From Micromonospora tarapacensis (GTDB lineage Bacteria; Actinomycetota; Actinomycetes; Mycobacteriales; Micromonosporaceae), in the NCBI RefSeq assembly GCF_019697375.1, contig NZ_JAHCDI010000004.1, positions 793,324 through 857,323 on the forward strand: 64,000 nt of DNA. Direction: 5' to 3'. The translations under genes and the position numbers were made by a program. Under the pieces are notes generated by a model. The model was not told where the DNA came from, did not search any database, and saw only the letters and a program-made list of their open reading frames with translations. Below are positions 1 through 8,913 of the stretch, in pieces (position 1 is the stretch's first letter; every line of letters begins with the position of its first letter).

Positions 1-834
1 GACGTCCAGCAACGGCTGAACGGCGGGACCGTTCTCTCCGCCTTCCCACCTGGCGCGCAGGGCGTGCGAACGCAGCGCTGGTTGAACCGGCGGCGCTTCC
101 TGCTGTTCGTCGGCTGGTACCTGTTCGCCGTGGTCCCCGCGCTGCTGCTCACCGGCTTCACGGCCCGGCTGCACGAACTGCTCGGCGCCGCGGTCGCGGT
201 CTTGGGCCTGCTCGCGGTCATCGCCGCGTACGCCCAGTTCGTCACGCTGTTCAGCGATGCCGCCGACCTCGTCGACATCGAGGTGACGATCGCCGGCACG
301 GAACTCGTGCGGATGATCGGTGACCGCACCTACCGCGACGACATGCACGGCGGCACAGTCGTGGTGCTGCCACCGGGGGCGCAACGCGGCTACGGCAAGG
401 CGTGGCTGCTCGGGTTCCCGCACACCGTGGCGCTCCTCGCCGATCCACGCACCGGACGGCTTCGTCACCACGACGACCTGCACGCCCTGTCGGCAGTGCT
501 GCACCGGTCACCACATGCCACTGACCAGGCCGCCGCCCGCGACATCGACGACCTCGCCCTGCAGTCCCAGGTCGGCGACTCGACGGCGCCAGACGGCGCC
601 GACAACGCCCGCCTGTGGATGTCGCTGACCAAAGCAGGCCGCATCCTGGCCTGGGCCGTCGTCGTGGTCTCCGTCCTGCTCACCGGCGGCTGGATGCTGG
701 AGAGCACCCACTACCTGGGCGGCGCGGTCATCCTCATCGGTGTATCACTGGCCACGGTCTGGGCGCTCTACGCGCTGTACCGGATACTCGCGCTGCTCGG
801 CGCGGCGTGGCAAGCGGTCCACAAGACCCACTGA
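1..834 (+). CDS. Membrane protein, 5' end outside window
   Basis: The reading frame is open from base 1, so the gene probably begins upstream; the GTG at 64 is only an internal candidate start. The visible product has two hydrophobic segments near the N-terminus (around codons 32-45 and 56-80 from base 1) and two near the C-terminus. A soluble stretch of about 130 residues separates the pairs. A short motif is repeated: GGTVLSAFPPGAQ before the first membrane pair and GGTVVVLPPGAQ in the middle, which suggests an internally duplicated protein whose first half is mostly missing here. I do not recognise the family. The C-terminus ends just after the last membrane segment at a TGA. Confidence 0.6.
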   Translation, partial: DVQQRLNGGTVLSAFPPGAQGVRTQRWLNRRRFLLFVGWYLFAVVPALLLTGFTARLHELLGAAVAVLGLLAVIAAYAQFVTLFSDAADLVDIEVTIAGTELVRMIGDRTYRDDMHGGTVVVLPPGAQRGYGKAWLLGFPHTVALLADPRTGRLRHHDDLHALSAVLHRSPHATDQAAARDIDDLALQSQVGDSTAPDGADNARLWMSLTKAGRILAWAVVVVSVLLTGGWMLESTHYLGGAVILIGVSLATVWALYALYRILALLGAAWQAVHKTH

Positions 835-1053
835 CCAGCTACAAACCTCCACCACCACAGTACCTCGGCGGCAAGAAGTCCCTCTTTCGTACTTTTGATC
901 ACGCTTGCCGGAGTCCTACCCGCAACCGTCCGCCAAGCCGCCACGCCGGAGGCGTCAGCCGAGGCCACCCTCAGCGACGAGCGCTCTGCGGCATGACCGG
1001 ACGTCCGCGCTCTGCGGATGCGGTCATCTCGTTCGGCCTGAGATGCTCGGCGC

Positions 1054-1281
1054 ATGGGCGATCGACCACCGGAGGGATACGTTGAGCCGATCTCGGTATG
1101 GCTCGTGGAATTCCTCGACAGCCGCCAGCCAGGCGAGAGGTTCCAAGCGGGAGCGTTCACTACGGAAGAAGAAGCCCAGCGGCTTCGAGAGGCCTTGGGG
1201 CAAGCCGGCGACTATGAAAACCTCTGCGTCAATCTGGTGCCAGTTCACGCCCGGCTGGAGGATTGGGACTGGGACCGCTGA
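1054..1281 (+). CDS. Small hypothetical protein (75 aa)
   Basis: A 75-residue acidic protein starting at an ATG with only a weak ribosome site (GAG about 10 bases upstream). It contains EEEAQRLREALGQAGDYENL, which looks like a small alpha/beta fold with an amphipathic helix, and ends in acidic and aromatic residues (WDWDR). The composition is protein-like and unlike the Arg/Pro-rich shadow frames around it, which is the main reason for calling it. There is no membrane segment, signal peptide or recognisable domain. It stands alone, with the next gene on the opposite strand about 170 bases away. Function unknown. Confidence 0.5.
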   Translation: MGDRPPEGYVEPISVWLVEFLDSRQPGERFQAGAFTTEEEAQRLREALGQAGDYENLCVNLVPVHARLEDWDWDR

Positions 1282-1392
1282 CTGTCCCACTCGCGGCTGG
1301 TGGCACTACGAGGTGGATCCGGAACCCCACGATGGTGGGACGCCTGACGCTCATCGATCCACGATGGGCCGCTGGGCGATAACTCGCGCAGT

Positions 1393-1410
1393 GCGGCAGA
1401 TCAGGATGCC
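1393..1410 (+). repeat. Direct repeat copy 1, GCGGCAGATCAGGATGCC
   Basis: An 18-base sequence matching 2336-2353 at 17 of 18 positions. The two copies bracket the membrane-protein gene 1454-2236. Inverted copies of its core lie at 43643-43657 and 44849-44863. Confidence 0.6.
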
Positions 1411-1453
1411 TGACGCACCTGACCGACCTGCGCCTGCGGTCTGGCCGGCGCGT

Positions 1454-2236
1454 TCAGATGCCGTTTGCTGCGGCGTAGAGCACGTACCACAGCGCCGCAC
1501 TCAGGGCACCGCTTGAGATGGCTGCGGTAAGCAGCGTCGGCCACACGCGCCACAGGCGGTGCGCCGTGCCCAGCCAGGCCAGGACGACGATCGGAAGCAC
1601 GATCTTGACGAGTTCCCCGACCACAACACCTCGGAAGAACTCTGCTTGGTACGGGTCGGACACTGTCAACATCTGCCAGGGCGGTGCCAGCATCACGGCC
1701 TGCCAGCCCTCGCCAGAGAGAAGGCCGCATACCGTCCCCGCAGCCAGCGCCGAGGTCGACACTTTGCCGACTCGCACGATATGGCCGAGCAGCCCGAGCA
1801 CCGGTCCCCCGACGAGGGACCCGGTCAGCCACAGCGCCGTCATCATGGCAATCGAACGCAGCCCCAGCAGGTCGGCCGACGTGCCGTCCTCCAGGGTGCC
1901 CCCACTCCAGCGACGACTGACCATCAGCACAAGCAGGTAATAGAGCAGCGTGGCCAGCACCAATAGCGCGGTAGCACTGCCAACCGCTCGTTTAGCTGTG
2001 GCAGCCGAACGGCCGGCCAGGAACGCCGCCAAGCCCCAAGCGAAACCGCTGCTGGTCAGCGCGATCAAGACCTGCCCCACACCGCCCGCAACGAAGTCGG
2101 CCGCGAACGCGAGCAGGCCAAGCGCGACAGCGGCAGCCGCGACCACCGCCGTATGGGTACGACAAGATCCCCCAACAGCAACGTCGGTCACGCCCGCCTC
2201 CTCCGAAGGGTCGCCGACCATACCAAGATCGAGCAT
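1454..2236 (-). CDS. Polytopic membrane protein (260 aa)
   Basis: The start at 2236 is preferred because a strong ribosome site (GGGAGGAA, 2245-2252) lies eight bases upstream. The longer open frame back to 2512 would overlap the upstream gene and adds only Arg/Pro-rich sequence. After a short acidic cytoplasmic N-terminus the protein has about seven hydrophobic segments (for example VVAAAAVALGLLAFAADFV and LLVLATLLYYLLVLMV), typical of the loosely defined actinobacterial integral-membrane families such as DUF6518. No catalytic motif is evident, so transport or catalysis cannot be inferred. The gene is flanked by the 18-base direct repeats at 1393 and 2336. It shares its strand with 2485-3477, but the 248-base gap argues against tight coupling. 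Confidence 0.7.
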   Translation of the reverse strand: MLDLGMVGDPSEEAGVTDVAVGGSCRTHTAVVAAAAVALGLLAFAADFVAGGVGQVLIALTSSGFAWGLAAFLAGRSAATAKRAVGSATALLVLATLLYYLLVLMVSRRWSGGTLEDGTSADLLGLRSIAMMTALWLTGSLVGGPVLGLLGHIVRVGKVSTSALAAGTVCGLLSGEGWQAVMLAPPWQMLTVSDPYQAEFFRGVVVGELVKIVLPIVVLAWLGTAHRLWRVWPTLLTAAISSGALSAALWYVLYAAANGI

Positions 2237-2335
2237 TGCCGCGGTTCCTCCCGGCACCGAAGGAAGCATCGGCATCTCGGCACGTCCGGACGGAACCCGG
2301 GCCGGCTCAGCGGGACGCTGCGTAGCGCGCGGCTC

Positions 2336-2353
2336 GCGGCAGATTAGGATGCC
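2336..2353 (+). repeat. Direct repeat copy 2, GCGGCAGATTAGGATGCC
   Basis: The second copy of the repeat at 1393-1410, with one mismatch. A weaker relative (GCGGCAGATCCGCGTGC) begins at 3714, downstream of the next gene, so the motif punctuates successive genes here. Confidence 0.55.
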
Positions 2354-2484
2354 GCCCGTGCCAGGCGTCGGGCTGGTGCGGTACCGGCGACTGGCTATCC
2401 GGCAAGATCGTGTTTCGAGCTTCACTTGACGGGCGTCGCGCAGGGTGATGCCCGGACAGGCGCGATGCATAGGGTGTGGGGGAC

Positions 2485-3477
2485 TTAAGCATCGATCTCG
2501 TAGCGGTACCAACGCCGGCGATCGCCGTCGACCTGAAGCCAGAGCATCTCGTCACGGCCGACTTTTCCCCGCGCCCAACCTGACGGTTGCCGGCCGTCTG
2601 GCAGCAGCAGCTGCTCGCGTTCCTTCTCGACCACGACGTCGCCGTCTCGGCGGGCTCGACGAATGTCCCAGCGGTACCTGCCGCCCTCCCGGTGCTGGTC
2701 GAGGAAGGCAACATCGGCGCCGGAGACGGCCAGGCCGGAGCAGCTTCTGATGGTGTTCGACATGACCGCCCGGACACCATGCGCGTCGAGTTCGACCAGG
2801 GGGAAGTCAGTGTAGGGACAGGCGTGTACGCGCTGTCGGCCGACGTTGAGGGCGTAGCAGTCGCACCAGGCCACGGTTGGGGTGTCGGATGAGACCATCC
2901 AGGGCTCGCCGCCGCTGCTGTCCCAGCGTGCCAGACCGATCATGAACCCGTACGAGCGTGTGCCGTCTGGATTGGCCGACCAGTAGCTCGACTCGTCGAA
3001 GTAGCTGGTCCAGATGTTGCCGTCGGCATCGGTCACGAGTTGCTCGATGCCGTCGCCCACATAGAACGACGCCCGGATCTGACCCCGGCTGTCGAACACC
3101 CGAAGGTTCTCCGTGAGGTGAAGCTGGTCCTCCGGCACCGGCTCCCCGTAGCGTTCGTACGAGACACCCGGCGGATCGCAGCGGGCGGCGGCCAGCACGA
3201 CACCGTCGCCGAGAGTGTCGATGTCGGAGAACCACAGGTCAAGATCCGTCAGCGGGATCTCGTGAACCTCCACGCCATCACAGATGAGGGCGGTCGCGTC
3301 GTAACGCGGCGGCGGACGAAGCGCGGAGAAGTAACGAAAAGGGACGAATCCTTGGCCGGGATCGGCGACGAGGGCGACGAGACGGCCGAGGTGATCGATG
3401 GTGCAGGCCACGACCTCGAGGTGGGCGTAACGGTCCGGAAGCGTCGCGTCGAGCGCGAGCCGGCGGTCAGTGGCCAT
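2485..3477 (-). CDS. Beta-propeller-like hypothetical protein (330 aa)
   Basis: A soluble protein with short repeated units rich in Asp, Gly and Trp, such as DADGNIWTSYFDE, LVALVADPGQ and GLARWDSSGG. This is the pattern of WD/SMP-30-type beta-propeller blades. The motif GDGIEQLVTDADGNIW is common in uncharacterised actinobacterial proteins. There is no signal peptide, membrane segment or identifiable catalytic triad. The ATG at 3477 gives a sensible N-terminus (MATDRRLALDATLPDRYAHL). A role in ligand binding or lactonase-like chemistry is possible from the fold, but no residue supports a particular substrate. Confidence 0.7.
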   Translation of the reverse strand: MATDRRLALDATLPDRYAHLEVVACTIDHLGRLVALVADPGQGFVPFRYFSALRPPPRYDATALICDGVEVHEIPLTDLDLWFSDIDTLGDGVVLAAARCDPPGVSYERYGEPVPEDQLHLTENLRVFDSRGQIRASFYVGDGIEQLVTDADGNIWTSYFDESSYWSANPDGTRSYGFMIGLARWDSSGGEPWMVSSDTPTVAWCDCYALNVGRQRVHACPYTDFPLVELDAHGVRAVMSNTIRSCSGLAVSGADVAFLDQHREGGRYRWDIRRARRDGDVVVEKEREQLLLPDGRQPSGWARGKVGRDEMLWLQVDGDRRRWYRYEIDA

Positions 3478-3729
3478 AAGCCTTTCTGGTCGTCATGCAT
3501 TGATGATCGCACATCCAATGCGCACCCCGGCGTGCCGATCGGCAGCAGCCCGTATCCCCCCAGATCTGCCATCCTTGAGTGAACCACCGCCACCTCCGGG
3601 GCTGCCACCTGCCGGCACGAGCAAGCCCTCAGAGCCACCTACCCTTCGTCCGCACCGTGACGCCTGGTCATCGGCCAATCGAGGGCTGGGGTTACCTTCG
3701 GCGGCAACGACTCGCGGCAGATCCGCGTG

Positions 3730-4172
3730 CTACCCGCCGCGTGTGAAGAGGTCCTCACCGCTGATCACGGTGCAGCCGAACATCTCGCCGAGGACGGCCC
3801 GCTGGTGCTCAGTCAGCGGGTTCGCGAACACCACCACCTGAACCTGCCTGGCCCGACACGCATCGGCGACTTCGCGGGCCTTGCCCGCGCTCACCAATGT
3901 CCGCCGCGAGAAGGGGCAGCCATCTTGTCCGCACCGCCGTGCGAGACACCTCGGCGCTGAACGAGCCGGCCTACAACCCGCGCACCGTACGCCTCCACCG
4001 CAGCGGCCAAGAGGTCCAGTTTGGTGTTCATCTCGGAGTCCTTCGCTGAGAACAGGCCCACGAGTAACGCCTCGGCACCCGGCAGCGCTCGCGCTGACTC
4101 CGTTCGGCGTTGGATCACGCAGCGATCTGCCAACGCTGACCGCTGGGCGCACTCATCAGCACGAGCGCGCAC
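3730..4172 (-). pseudogene. HflX N-terminal domain remnant, frameshifted
   Basis: Two overlapping frames together resemble the N-terminal domain of the ribosome-associated GTPase HflX. The upstream frame (from about 4110) carries ALLVGLFS, the helix LDLLAAAVEAYGARVVGR and VQRRGVS. The downstream frame continues with TLVSAGKAREVADACRA, VVVFANPLTEHQRAVLGEM and GCTVISGEDLF. The join near 3900-3960 fits loss of one base. The coding sequence then stops at 3730, before the coiled linker and the entire GTPase domain, so no P-loop is present. It is therefore both truncated and frameshifted. A short free-standing HflX-N-like protein with a sequencing error is the alternative. Confidence 0.6.
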
Positions 4173-4205
4173 ACCCCGCCCACGCCGAACAGGTGAAAAA
4201 TCAAG

Positions 4206-5039
4206 TTAGGGACGTGTGGTGGATGCTGAGGCGAGGCGGGCGTTGAGCGTGCTCGCTGCGCCGTGGGCGGCGTCGGCGAAGTCGTCTCCGGCTGAGGCGT
4301 ACAGGATGTCGCGGGAGGAGTTGACGATCAGACCAAACGTCGCACCCGCCGTGCCGCCGCTCAGGCACGCGTCGATGTCGCCGCCCTGTGCACCGATCCC
4401 GAGGAGGAGGATCGGCATTTCCCCGACCGCAGTGCGGATGCGAGCGAGCTTGGCAGGATCGTTCGCACCCGCGGTGACCGCACAATTGGCGTGGACATTC
4501 CACTTCTCCGCGACCGTTCGACAGACGTGCTCGAACAGCGACGAACCGTCCGCGAGAGCGAGGTCCTGGAACTCGGTCGCCCCAGGATCGGAGTTGGCGC
4601 CCATGACGATGGCACCCTTCTCCGAGCGGCGGAGAAATGGATGGAGCGAGGCTCCACCGAAGTACGGGTGAACTGTCACAACGTCGGCGCCCCATGTGTC
4701 GAACACCGCAGTCGCGTAATACTCGTTGGTGTTTGCGATATCGCCGCGTTTCGCATCCACGATGACGAGGACACTCAGGTACCGATCCTTGATGTAAGCG
4801 ATCACCCGCTCCATGGCCACGATCCCGTCGGCACCGAGCGCTTCAAAGAACGCACTGTTCAGTTTGAACGCGGCAGCGTAGTCGTGGGTAGCGTCAACGA
4901 TCTCACAACAGAAGTCAGCGGTGCGACACGCTTCACTGCCCCGGATGACCGACGGCAGCCGAACTGGATCGGGATCGAGCCCGACACACACAAACCGCCC
5001 CGCAGCCCACCGGCCGCGCACCATCTCGTAGAAACCCAT
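4206..5039 (-). CDS. pyrF: Orotidine 5'-phosphate decarboxylase, type 2
   Basis: Catalyses decarboxylation of OMP to UMP, the last step of pyrimidine synthesis. The catalytic tetrad motif is present as VDAKRGDIANT, with the Asp-x-Lys-x-x-Asp spacing of the family. FVCVGLDPDP near the N-terminus, AAAFKLNSAFFEALG and the phosphate-gripper region LLLGIGAQGGD are also typical of the longer type 2 enzymes. One departure is VMGANSDPGA, where many relatives read CRTSNPGA. The start at 5039 has a GGAGGGGG ribosome site just upstream; a GTG at 5069 would add ten residues. It is not next to other pyrimidine genes and may be a second copy or a displaced one. Confidence 0.85.
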   Translation of the reverse strand: MGFYEMVRGRWAAGRFVCVGLDPDPVRLPSVIRGSEACRTADFCCEIVDATHDYAAAFKLNSAFFEALGADGIVAMERVIAYIKDRYLSVLVIVDAKRGDIANTNEYYATAVFDTWGADVVTVHPYFGGASLHPFLRRSEKGAIVMGANSDPGATEFQDLALADGSSLFEHVCRTVAEKWNVHANCAVTAGANDPAKLARIRTAVGEMPILLLGIGAQGGDIDACLSGGTAGATFGLIVNSSRDILYASAGDDFADAAHGAASTLNARLASASTTRP

Positions 5040-5366
5040 CGCCCCCTCCACCGACCAGGCTACCGACACAGGCGCTGGACCTGACCGGCCCCAGGTCCAG
5101 GAGGTTCATGCAACCCCGCCGCGAGTCGAAGCTCTGACCAGGGCCGCTCCCGAGCGTCCACTCATCGGCAGTTCGGGACGCTCCTGCACGGATCAGGGAG
5201 CTCGAAGGTCTCCCCGCCAACCGGCGCGCACGGACGGCGGCATGAGCGTGTACCGGTTGTCCATCTGCTCGTCCGAGCGGCCGGGGCTGGGTGGCCCGGT
5301 GTGTCGACGACGCGTGAAAAATTTCGAATGTCGTTGACACGGTGGTCCCACCACCCACCGAGTTCG
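5040..5366. other. Intergenic region, no gene seen
   Basis: The stretch between pyrF and the tail of the interrupted SDR gene. The only compositional break is a short AT-rich segment around 5310-5330. All open frames are Arg/Ser/Gly-rich shadows. I see no RNA gene and no convincing terminator. Confidence 0.4.
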
Positions 5367-5590
5367 TCACGCCGAGTCGGCCAGCCGTCCCGCGAGTAGC
5401 TCTTCGGAGCATCTCCACAGTTCACGGGCGAGATCAGCGTCGAGAGCTTGCGGGTTTCGCGGTGTAACGGCTGTGCGCTTGTAGTAGTAGGAACCCGGCT
5501 GCCAGTCCGTTCCGGGGGTGCCTTCGGTGAGCCACACGATCTGGTCCGCGCCCTGGTCGGGTGTGGACAGCCGCATGAGGCGCGGCATTA

Positions 5591-6527
5591 GGTGGTGTCC
5601 TGCGGATCATGGAGTGCGGTCGGGTACGGCACGGAGCCAGTCGAGCATCTCGATGAGGTCCAGTGTGGCTTCGTAGCTCTCGATGAGCTTGTCGTACCTG
5701 GTCGCCAGGCCTCGCCAGTGTTTGCGTCGACCGAAGCCACGTTCGACCTGGTTGCGGTGGGTGTATGCGCTGGTGTCGAAGTCTGGGGGACGGCCGCCTG
5801 ATGATCCTTTCCTTGTCCGGTTGGCTTTCTGGTCGGCGCGTTCGGGGATCACGGCGGCAATCTTGCGGGCCCGCAACGCGGCCCGGTTCGCCTTGGACGA
5901 GTACGCCTTGTCCGCGGTCAGCGAGTCCGGACGCTTACGGGGACGACCGACGCCGCCGGGCCGGGTCACGGCGATCTGATCCAACAAGGGCACCAGTTGC
6001 TTGGTATCGGAGGCCTGGCCCGGGGTGATCCGCGTGGCGAGCGAACGGCCTCGCCCGTCGGCCATAGTGTGCACCTTCGTGGTCAACCCTCCCCGGGAAC
6101 GACCCAGACCCTGACGTGCCTGCGAATCGGTGGTGGTGAGCCCCCTTTACGGGCACCGGCGGCGTGCTGGTGAGCGCGCACGACCGTGGAATCGGCCTGA
6201 GCGTCCCAGTCGATGTCACCGTCAGCCTCAGCCAACGCGACCACCTGCTGCTTGAGCCGGGTCCAGGTGCCGTCGGCAGCCCACCGGCGAAACCGTTCAT
6301 GACTGGTCTTCCACGGCCCGTACCGCTCGGGCATGTCCCGCCACGGCGACCCGGTCCGTTTCACCCAGCAGATCCCGTTGATCACCTGCCGGTGATCACG
6401 CCACTGCCCACCACGACGGGACTGCGCGGGCAGCAACGGCTCCAACACCGCCCACTCGGCATCAGTCAAATCAAAACGCGCCACGACCAGAACAACGAAC
6501 CACCACCAAGATCCGCCGGACACCACC
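5591..6527 (-). mobile_element. Complete IS5-family (IS427-like) insertion sequence
   Basis: A 937-base element with near-perfect inverted ends: GGTGGTGTCCTGCGGATC at the left and the complement of GATCCGCCGGACACCACC at the right, with one mismatch. TA dinucleotides at 5589-5590 and 6528-6529 are the target duplication, as expected for the IS427 group of the IS5 family. It sits inside an SDR reading frame. Both ends are intact and the transposase is reconstructable, so it may still be mobile. Confidence 0.9.
5607..6484 (-). CDS. IS5-family transposase, made by -1 frameshift
   Basis: A DDE transposase encoded in two overlapping frames. OrfA (GTG at 6484, also open from 6526) begins VARFDLTDAEWAVLEPLLP and contains GICWVKRTGSPWRDMP and the first catalytic Asp region DIDWDAQADSTVVRAH. 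OrfB continues with GRSRGGLTTKVH, the DDE element LTADKAYSSKANR and the C-terminal HRNQVERGFGRRKHW with the catalytic Glu. The frames meet at AAAGGGGGC (G run at 6141-6145). A -1 slip there gives an uninterrupted protein of about 290 residues, the usual expression route in this IS group. Confidence 0.85.
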
Positions 6528-7234
6528 TAGCGGCTTGGTGGCGAGGAAGCGGACGAGACGCATGATCGGGCTGGTGGTATCGGAGGCGAAGTTCGTTACG
6601 ACGTTGCCTGGGTAGAAGGAGGCTGCCGAGATGCCGCTGGCGTGGTAGCGCCGGTGGAGTTCTGTCGTGAACAGGATGTTCTCCAGCTTCGCCGCACCGT
6701 ATGCGCGCACCGGGTCGTAGTTGCGGTCGTGATCGAGGTCGTCCAGGTCGATCTCCTTGGCGAACCTCACCGTGCTGGAGGTCTGCAGCACCGACGCCCG
6801 TGACGCGGTGAGCGTGTCCAGGAGTCGCCGCGTGAGCAGGAACGGTGCGAGATGGTTGATCTGGAACGTCTTCTCGAAGCCATCCACGGTCTTGGTCTGC
6901 GCGCCGAAGACTCCACCGGCGTTGTTGGCGAGCACGTCGATCCGCGGGTACGCGGCACGGAGTTGACTGGCGAGGTGCTCGACATCGTCGAGCCGGGTGA
7001 AGTCCGCGACATAGCTGTCGACGTTGAGTTCCCTGGCAACAGCGCGGGTCTTCTCGACCGAGCGGCCCACGACGACGACAGTATGCCCGTTTCCGCGCAG
7101 CCGCCGGGCTGCGGCTGCGCCGATGCCGTCGCTCGCACCTGTGATGACGACCACCTTGTTATCGCTCATCGCTCTCTACCTCCGAGGGACTGGATCGCAT
7201 ATGTGGGACACGGTACCACCTTTGATTTGTAGTA

Positions 7235-7248
7235 CCATAGCGGTATGG
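7235..7248 (+). promoter_or_regulatory. Inverted repeat CCATA-N4-TATGG over the TetR start
   Basis: CCATA and TATGG are perfect inverted arms separated by GCGG. The second arm contains the ATG of the TetR gene. A related GGTACCA lies at 7212-7218. Placed in the 75-base gap between the divergent SDR and TetR genes, this is a plausible autorepressor operator. Confidence 0.5.
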
Positions 7249-7850
7249 ATCCGAACCCGGCCACGCGCGGCGTACGGGCGCGAGCGCGTCAGGCCATGCG
7301 CGCCGAAGTTGCCACCGTCGTTCAGGACCTGGTCCTTGAGCGGGGCTATGAGGAGACGACGGTGGATGACATCTGCGCGGCTGCCGAGATCTCCCGCAGC
7401 ACGTTCTTCCGGTACTTCCCCTCGAAGGAAGAGGCGCTCTTCGGTGAGTCGGTCGACGCCGGTGAGCGCCTGCGTGACGCGCTCACCGCTCGACCGCCCG
7501 GCGAAGCGCCCTGGGTCGCCATGCGGCGCGCCCTCGATTCGCTGATCGAGCAGTACGAAGCCCACGACGAGCGCACCCGACGTCTCACCCGCCTGATCGT
7601 GAACACGCCGTCACTGGCCGCCCGCCATCGGGAAAAGAACGCCCGATGGCAGGAACTGCTCCGGCCGGAGATCGCACGTCGCCTCGGAGCCGACTCAGCC
7701 GACGATTCCGACCCGCGCGCCAACGCGGTGATCGCCGCCGCCCTAGGTTGCGTCGAGGCAGCACTGACCGCGTGGACCGCAAACGCTCAGCCGCAAACAC
7801 TCGCGAAGATCCTGGACCGCGCCATGCAGGCCCCTTCCCACCTGCAGTGA
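7245..7850 (+). CDS. TetR/AcrR-family transcriptional regulator
   Basis: A 201-residue one-domain regulator. The N-terminal helix-turn-helix is clear: LERGYEETTVDDICAAAEIS followed by RSTFFRYFPSKEEALFG (residues about 32-68). The remainder is the helical ligand-binding and dimerisation domain, which is not conserved enough to name an inducer. It is transcribed away from the interrupted SDR gene, and its start codon lies within an inverted repeat. It therefore probably represses itself and the SDR. With the SDR broken by the IS, it may now be an orphan. Confidence 0.9.
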   Translation: MDPNPATRGVRARARQAMRAEVATVVQDLVLERGYEETTVDDICAAAEISRSTFFRYFPSKEEALFGESVDAGERLRDALTARPPGEAPWVAMRRALDSLIEQYEAHDERTRRLTRLIVNTPSLAARHREKNARWQELLRPEIARRLGADSADDSDPRANAVIAAALGCVEAALTAWTANAQPQTLAKILDRAMQAPSHLQ

Positions 7851-7931
7851 GGGTGAGGGCGCGCACGTCAACCCGTCTCCGTCACCGAATCCCGCCAACT
7901 CTGCCGCTCGAACCGCCGTCTCGTCTCAGCC

Positions 7932-8144
7932 ATGACCATCTATCCCCTTAGGTCTGGCCTCCACGCTATCGGGGGAACCTCACACTCCCACATCCCCTGG
8001 GACAGCGAGGCCCCCGGCGGTCTGCGGTTGCTCAATCCCGGCTCGCCGACCGACCGGCGCCGCCAGCCGTACGCGACATACCTCACCGCCGAACTGGCCG
8101 ACGGTCGGCTCGACGCCGTCACCCTGCACGAGGTGCCGCGCTAG
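7932..8144 (+). pseudogene. C-terminal fragment of a metallophosphoesterase
   Basis: A 70-residue frame whose sequence matches the tail of YfcE/MJ0936-type phosphodiesterases: GGTSHSHIPWDS corresponds to the GHTHIP metal-binding motif, followed by RLLNPGSPTDRRRQPYATYL. The first conserved Gly-His is changed (GTSHSH) and the whole N-terminal metal site is missing, so it cannot be an active enzyme. No start or ribosome site is convincing. It lies between the TetR gene and the catabolic island and marks old rearrangement there. Confidence 0.65.
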
Positions 8145-8162
8145 CGTGAGGACCGCCAGGTC

Positions 8163-8911
8163 TCAGCCGGTCAGGACGTTGGGCGGGGGCACGAGGTGCC
8201 GGAAAGAATCCGCCGCTTGCCGGATCTGCGTTCCAGCGTCGCGGAGCACCTGCTCACCGTGGCCCGGGAGCAGCACGTCGACGTTGCGAGCGGCCAGCGC
8301 GATGACGGTCTCGGCGTACCGGTCGAGCCGGCAGTCGTGGATCGCCTGGAGGCTCACCTTCCCGCCAGCGAACAGACAGTCTCCGCTGAGCAGGATGCTC
8401 CGCCCGGCGCTGTGGAGCAGTACGACGAGGTGACCGTCGCAGTGGCCGGGCGCCGCGATGATCTCGATGTCCAGGCGGCCCGCGTGGATGATGTCCCTGC
8501 CACCGACGACCCGGTCGACGGTCGCGGCAGAGAGGCGGTAGTCGGCCGGGTAGACGCCGGCAGCGCGGGCCCGGGCCAGGAGGTGCGCGCCTCGTCGGCG
8601 ACCGCCAGCGCCGTACGGGTCTCTGCGCTGGCGATGACCGGCAGCCCGGCGGCGCGAGCGGCGGCGGTGCCGCCCGCGTGGTCGGCGTGGTAGTGCGTGA
8701 CGACGACTCCGGACAGCACGGCCGGATCGCACACCTCGGCGATGTTGGCCAACCACGCGTCGGCGCCGAGGCCGGTGCCGGTGTCGACCAGCAGGCCACC
8801 GGTACCGTCCCAGACCAGATAGCAGTGACAGTCGTGCGGATCGGTGAGCGCGTCGGGATGGGTCCCGCTGCCGACCAGCCAGACGGAGTCGACGATCTCG
8901 ACCGCGGGCAC
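8163..8911 (-). pseudogene. Metallo-beta-lactamase-fold hydrolase with one frameshift
   Basis: The first frame starts at GTG 8911, two bases after the RidA stop. It carries LLVDTGTGLGADAW and the zinc motif VVTHYHADHAGGTAAA (HxHxDH). A second frame continues with GVYPADYRLSAATVDRVVGG, the metal His in AAPGHCDGHLVVLL, LLSGDCLFAGG and LLPGHGEQV. The change of frame near 8575-8600 fits deletion of one base in the G/C run there. All metal ligands are otherwise present, so either a sequencing error or a very recent mutation is likely. Its coupling to RidA and GntR suggests it hydrolyses a thioester or lactone intermediate of the neighbouring catabolic pathway; this is inference. Confidence 0.75.
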
Positions 8912-8913
8912 CG

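Larger units (their letters stand above)
5367..7169 (-). pseudogene. Short-chain dehydrogenase disrupted by an IS5-type element
   Basis: The N-terminal part (7169 down to 6528) has the Rossmann motif TGASDGIGAAAARRL, the NNAG motif (VLANNAGGVFG) and a catalytic-type Ser plus YGAAK (Tyr-x-x-x-Lys). The C-terminal part (from 5590) reads RLMRLSTPDQGADQIVWL, a typical SDR tail. The insertion 5591-6527 and one copy of a TA target duplication separate them. Removing both joins TKPL to MPRLMRL in frame and restores a 287-residue enzyme. As it stands, translation runs into the IS and ends with foreign residues, removing about 73 C-terminal residues. The gene is divergent from the TetR gene at 7245, which probably regulated it. 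Substrate unknown. Confidence 0.85.

Noticed and set aside
1393..3730. A classical integron cassette array
   Set aside because: The repeats lack the attC core sites (RYYYAAC/GTTRRRY) and no intI-type integrase was seen in the window.
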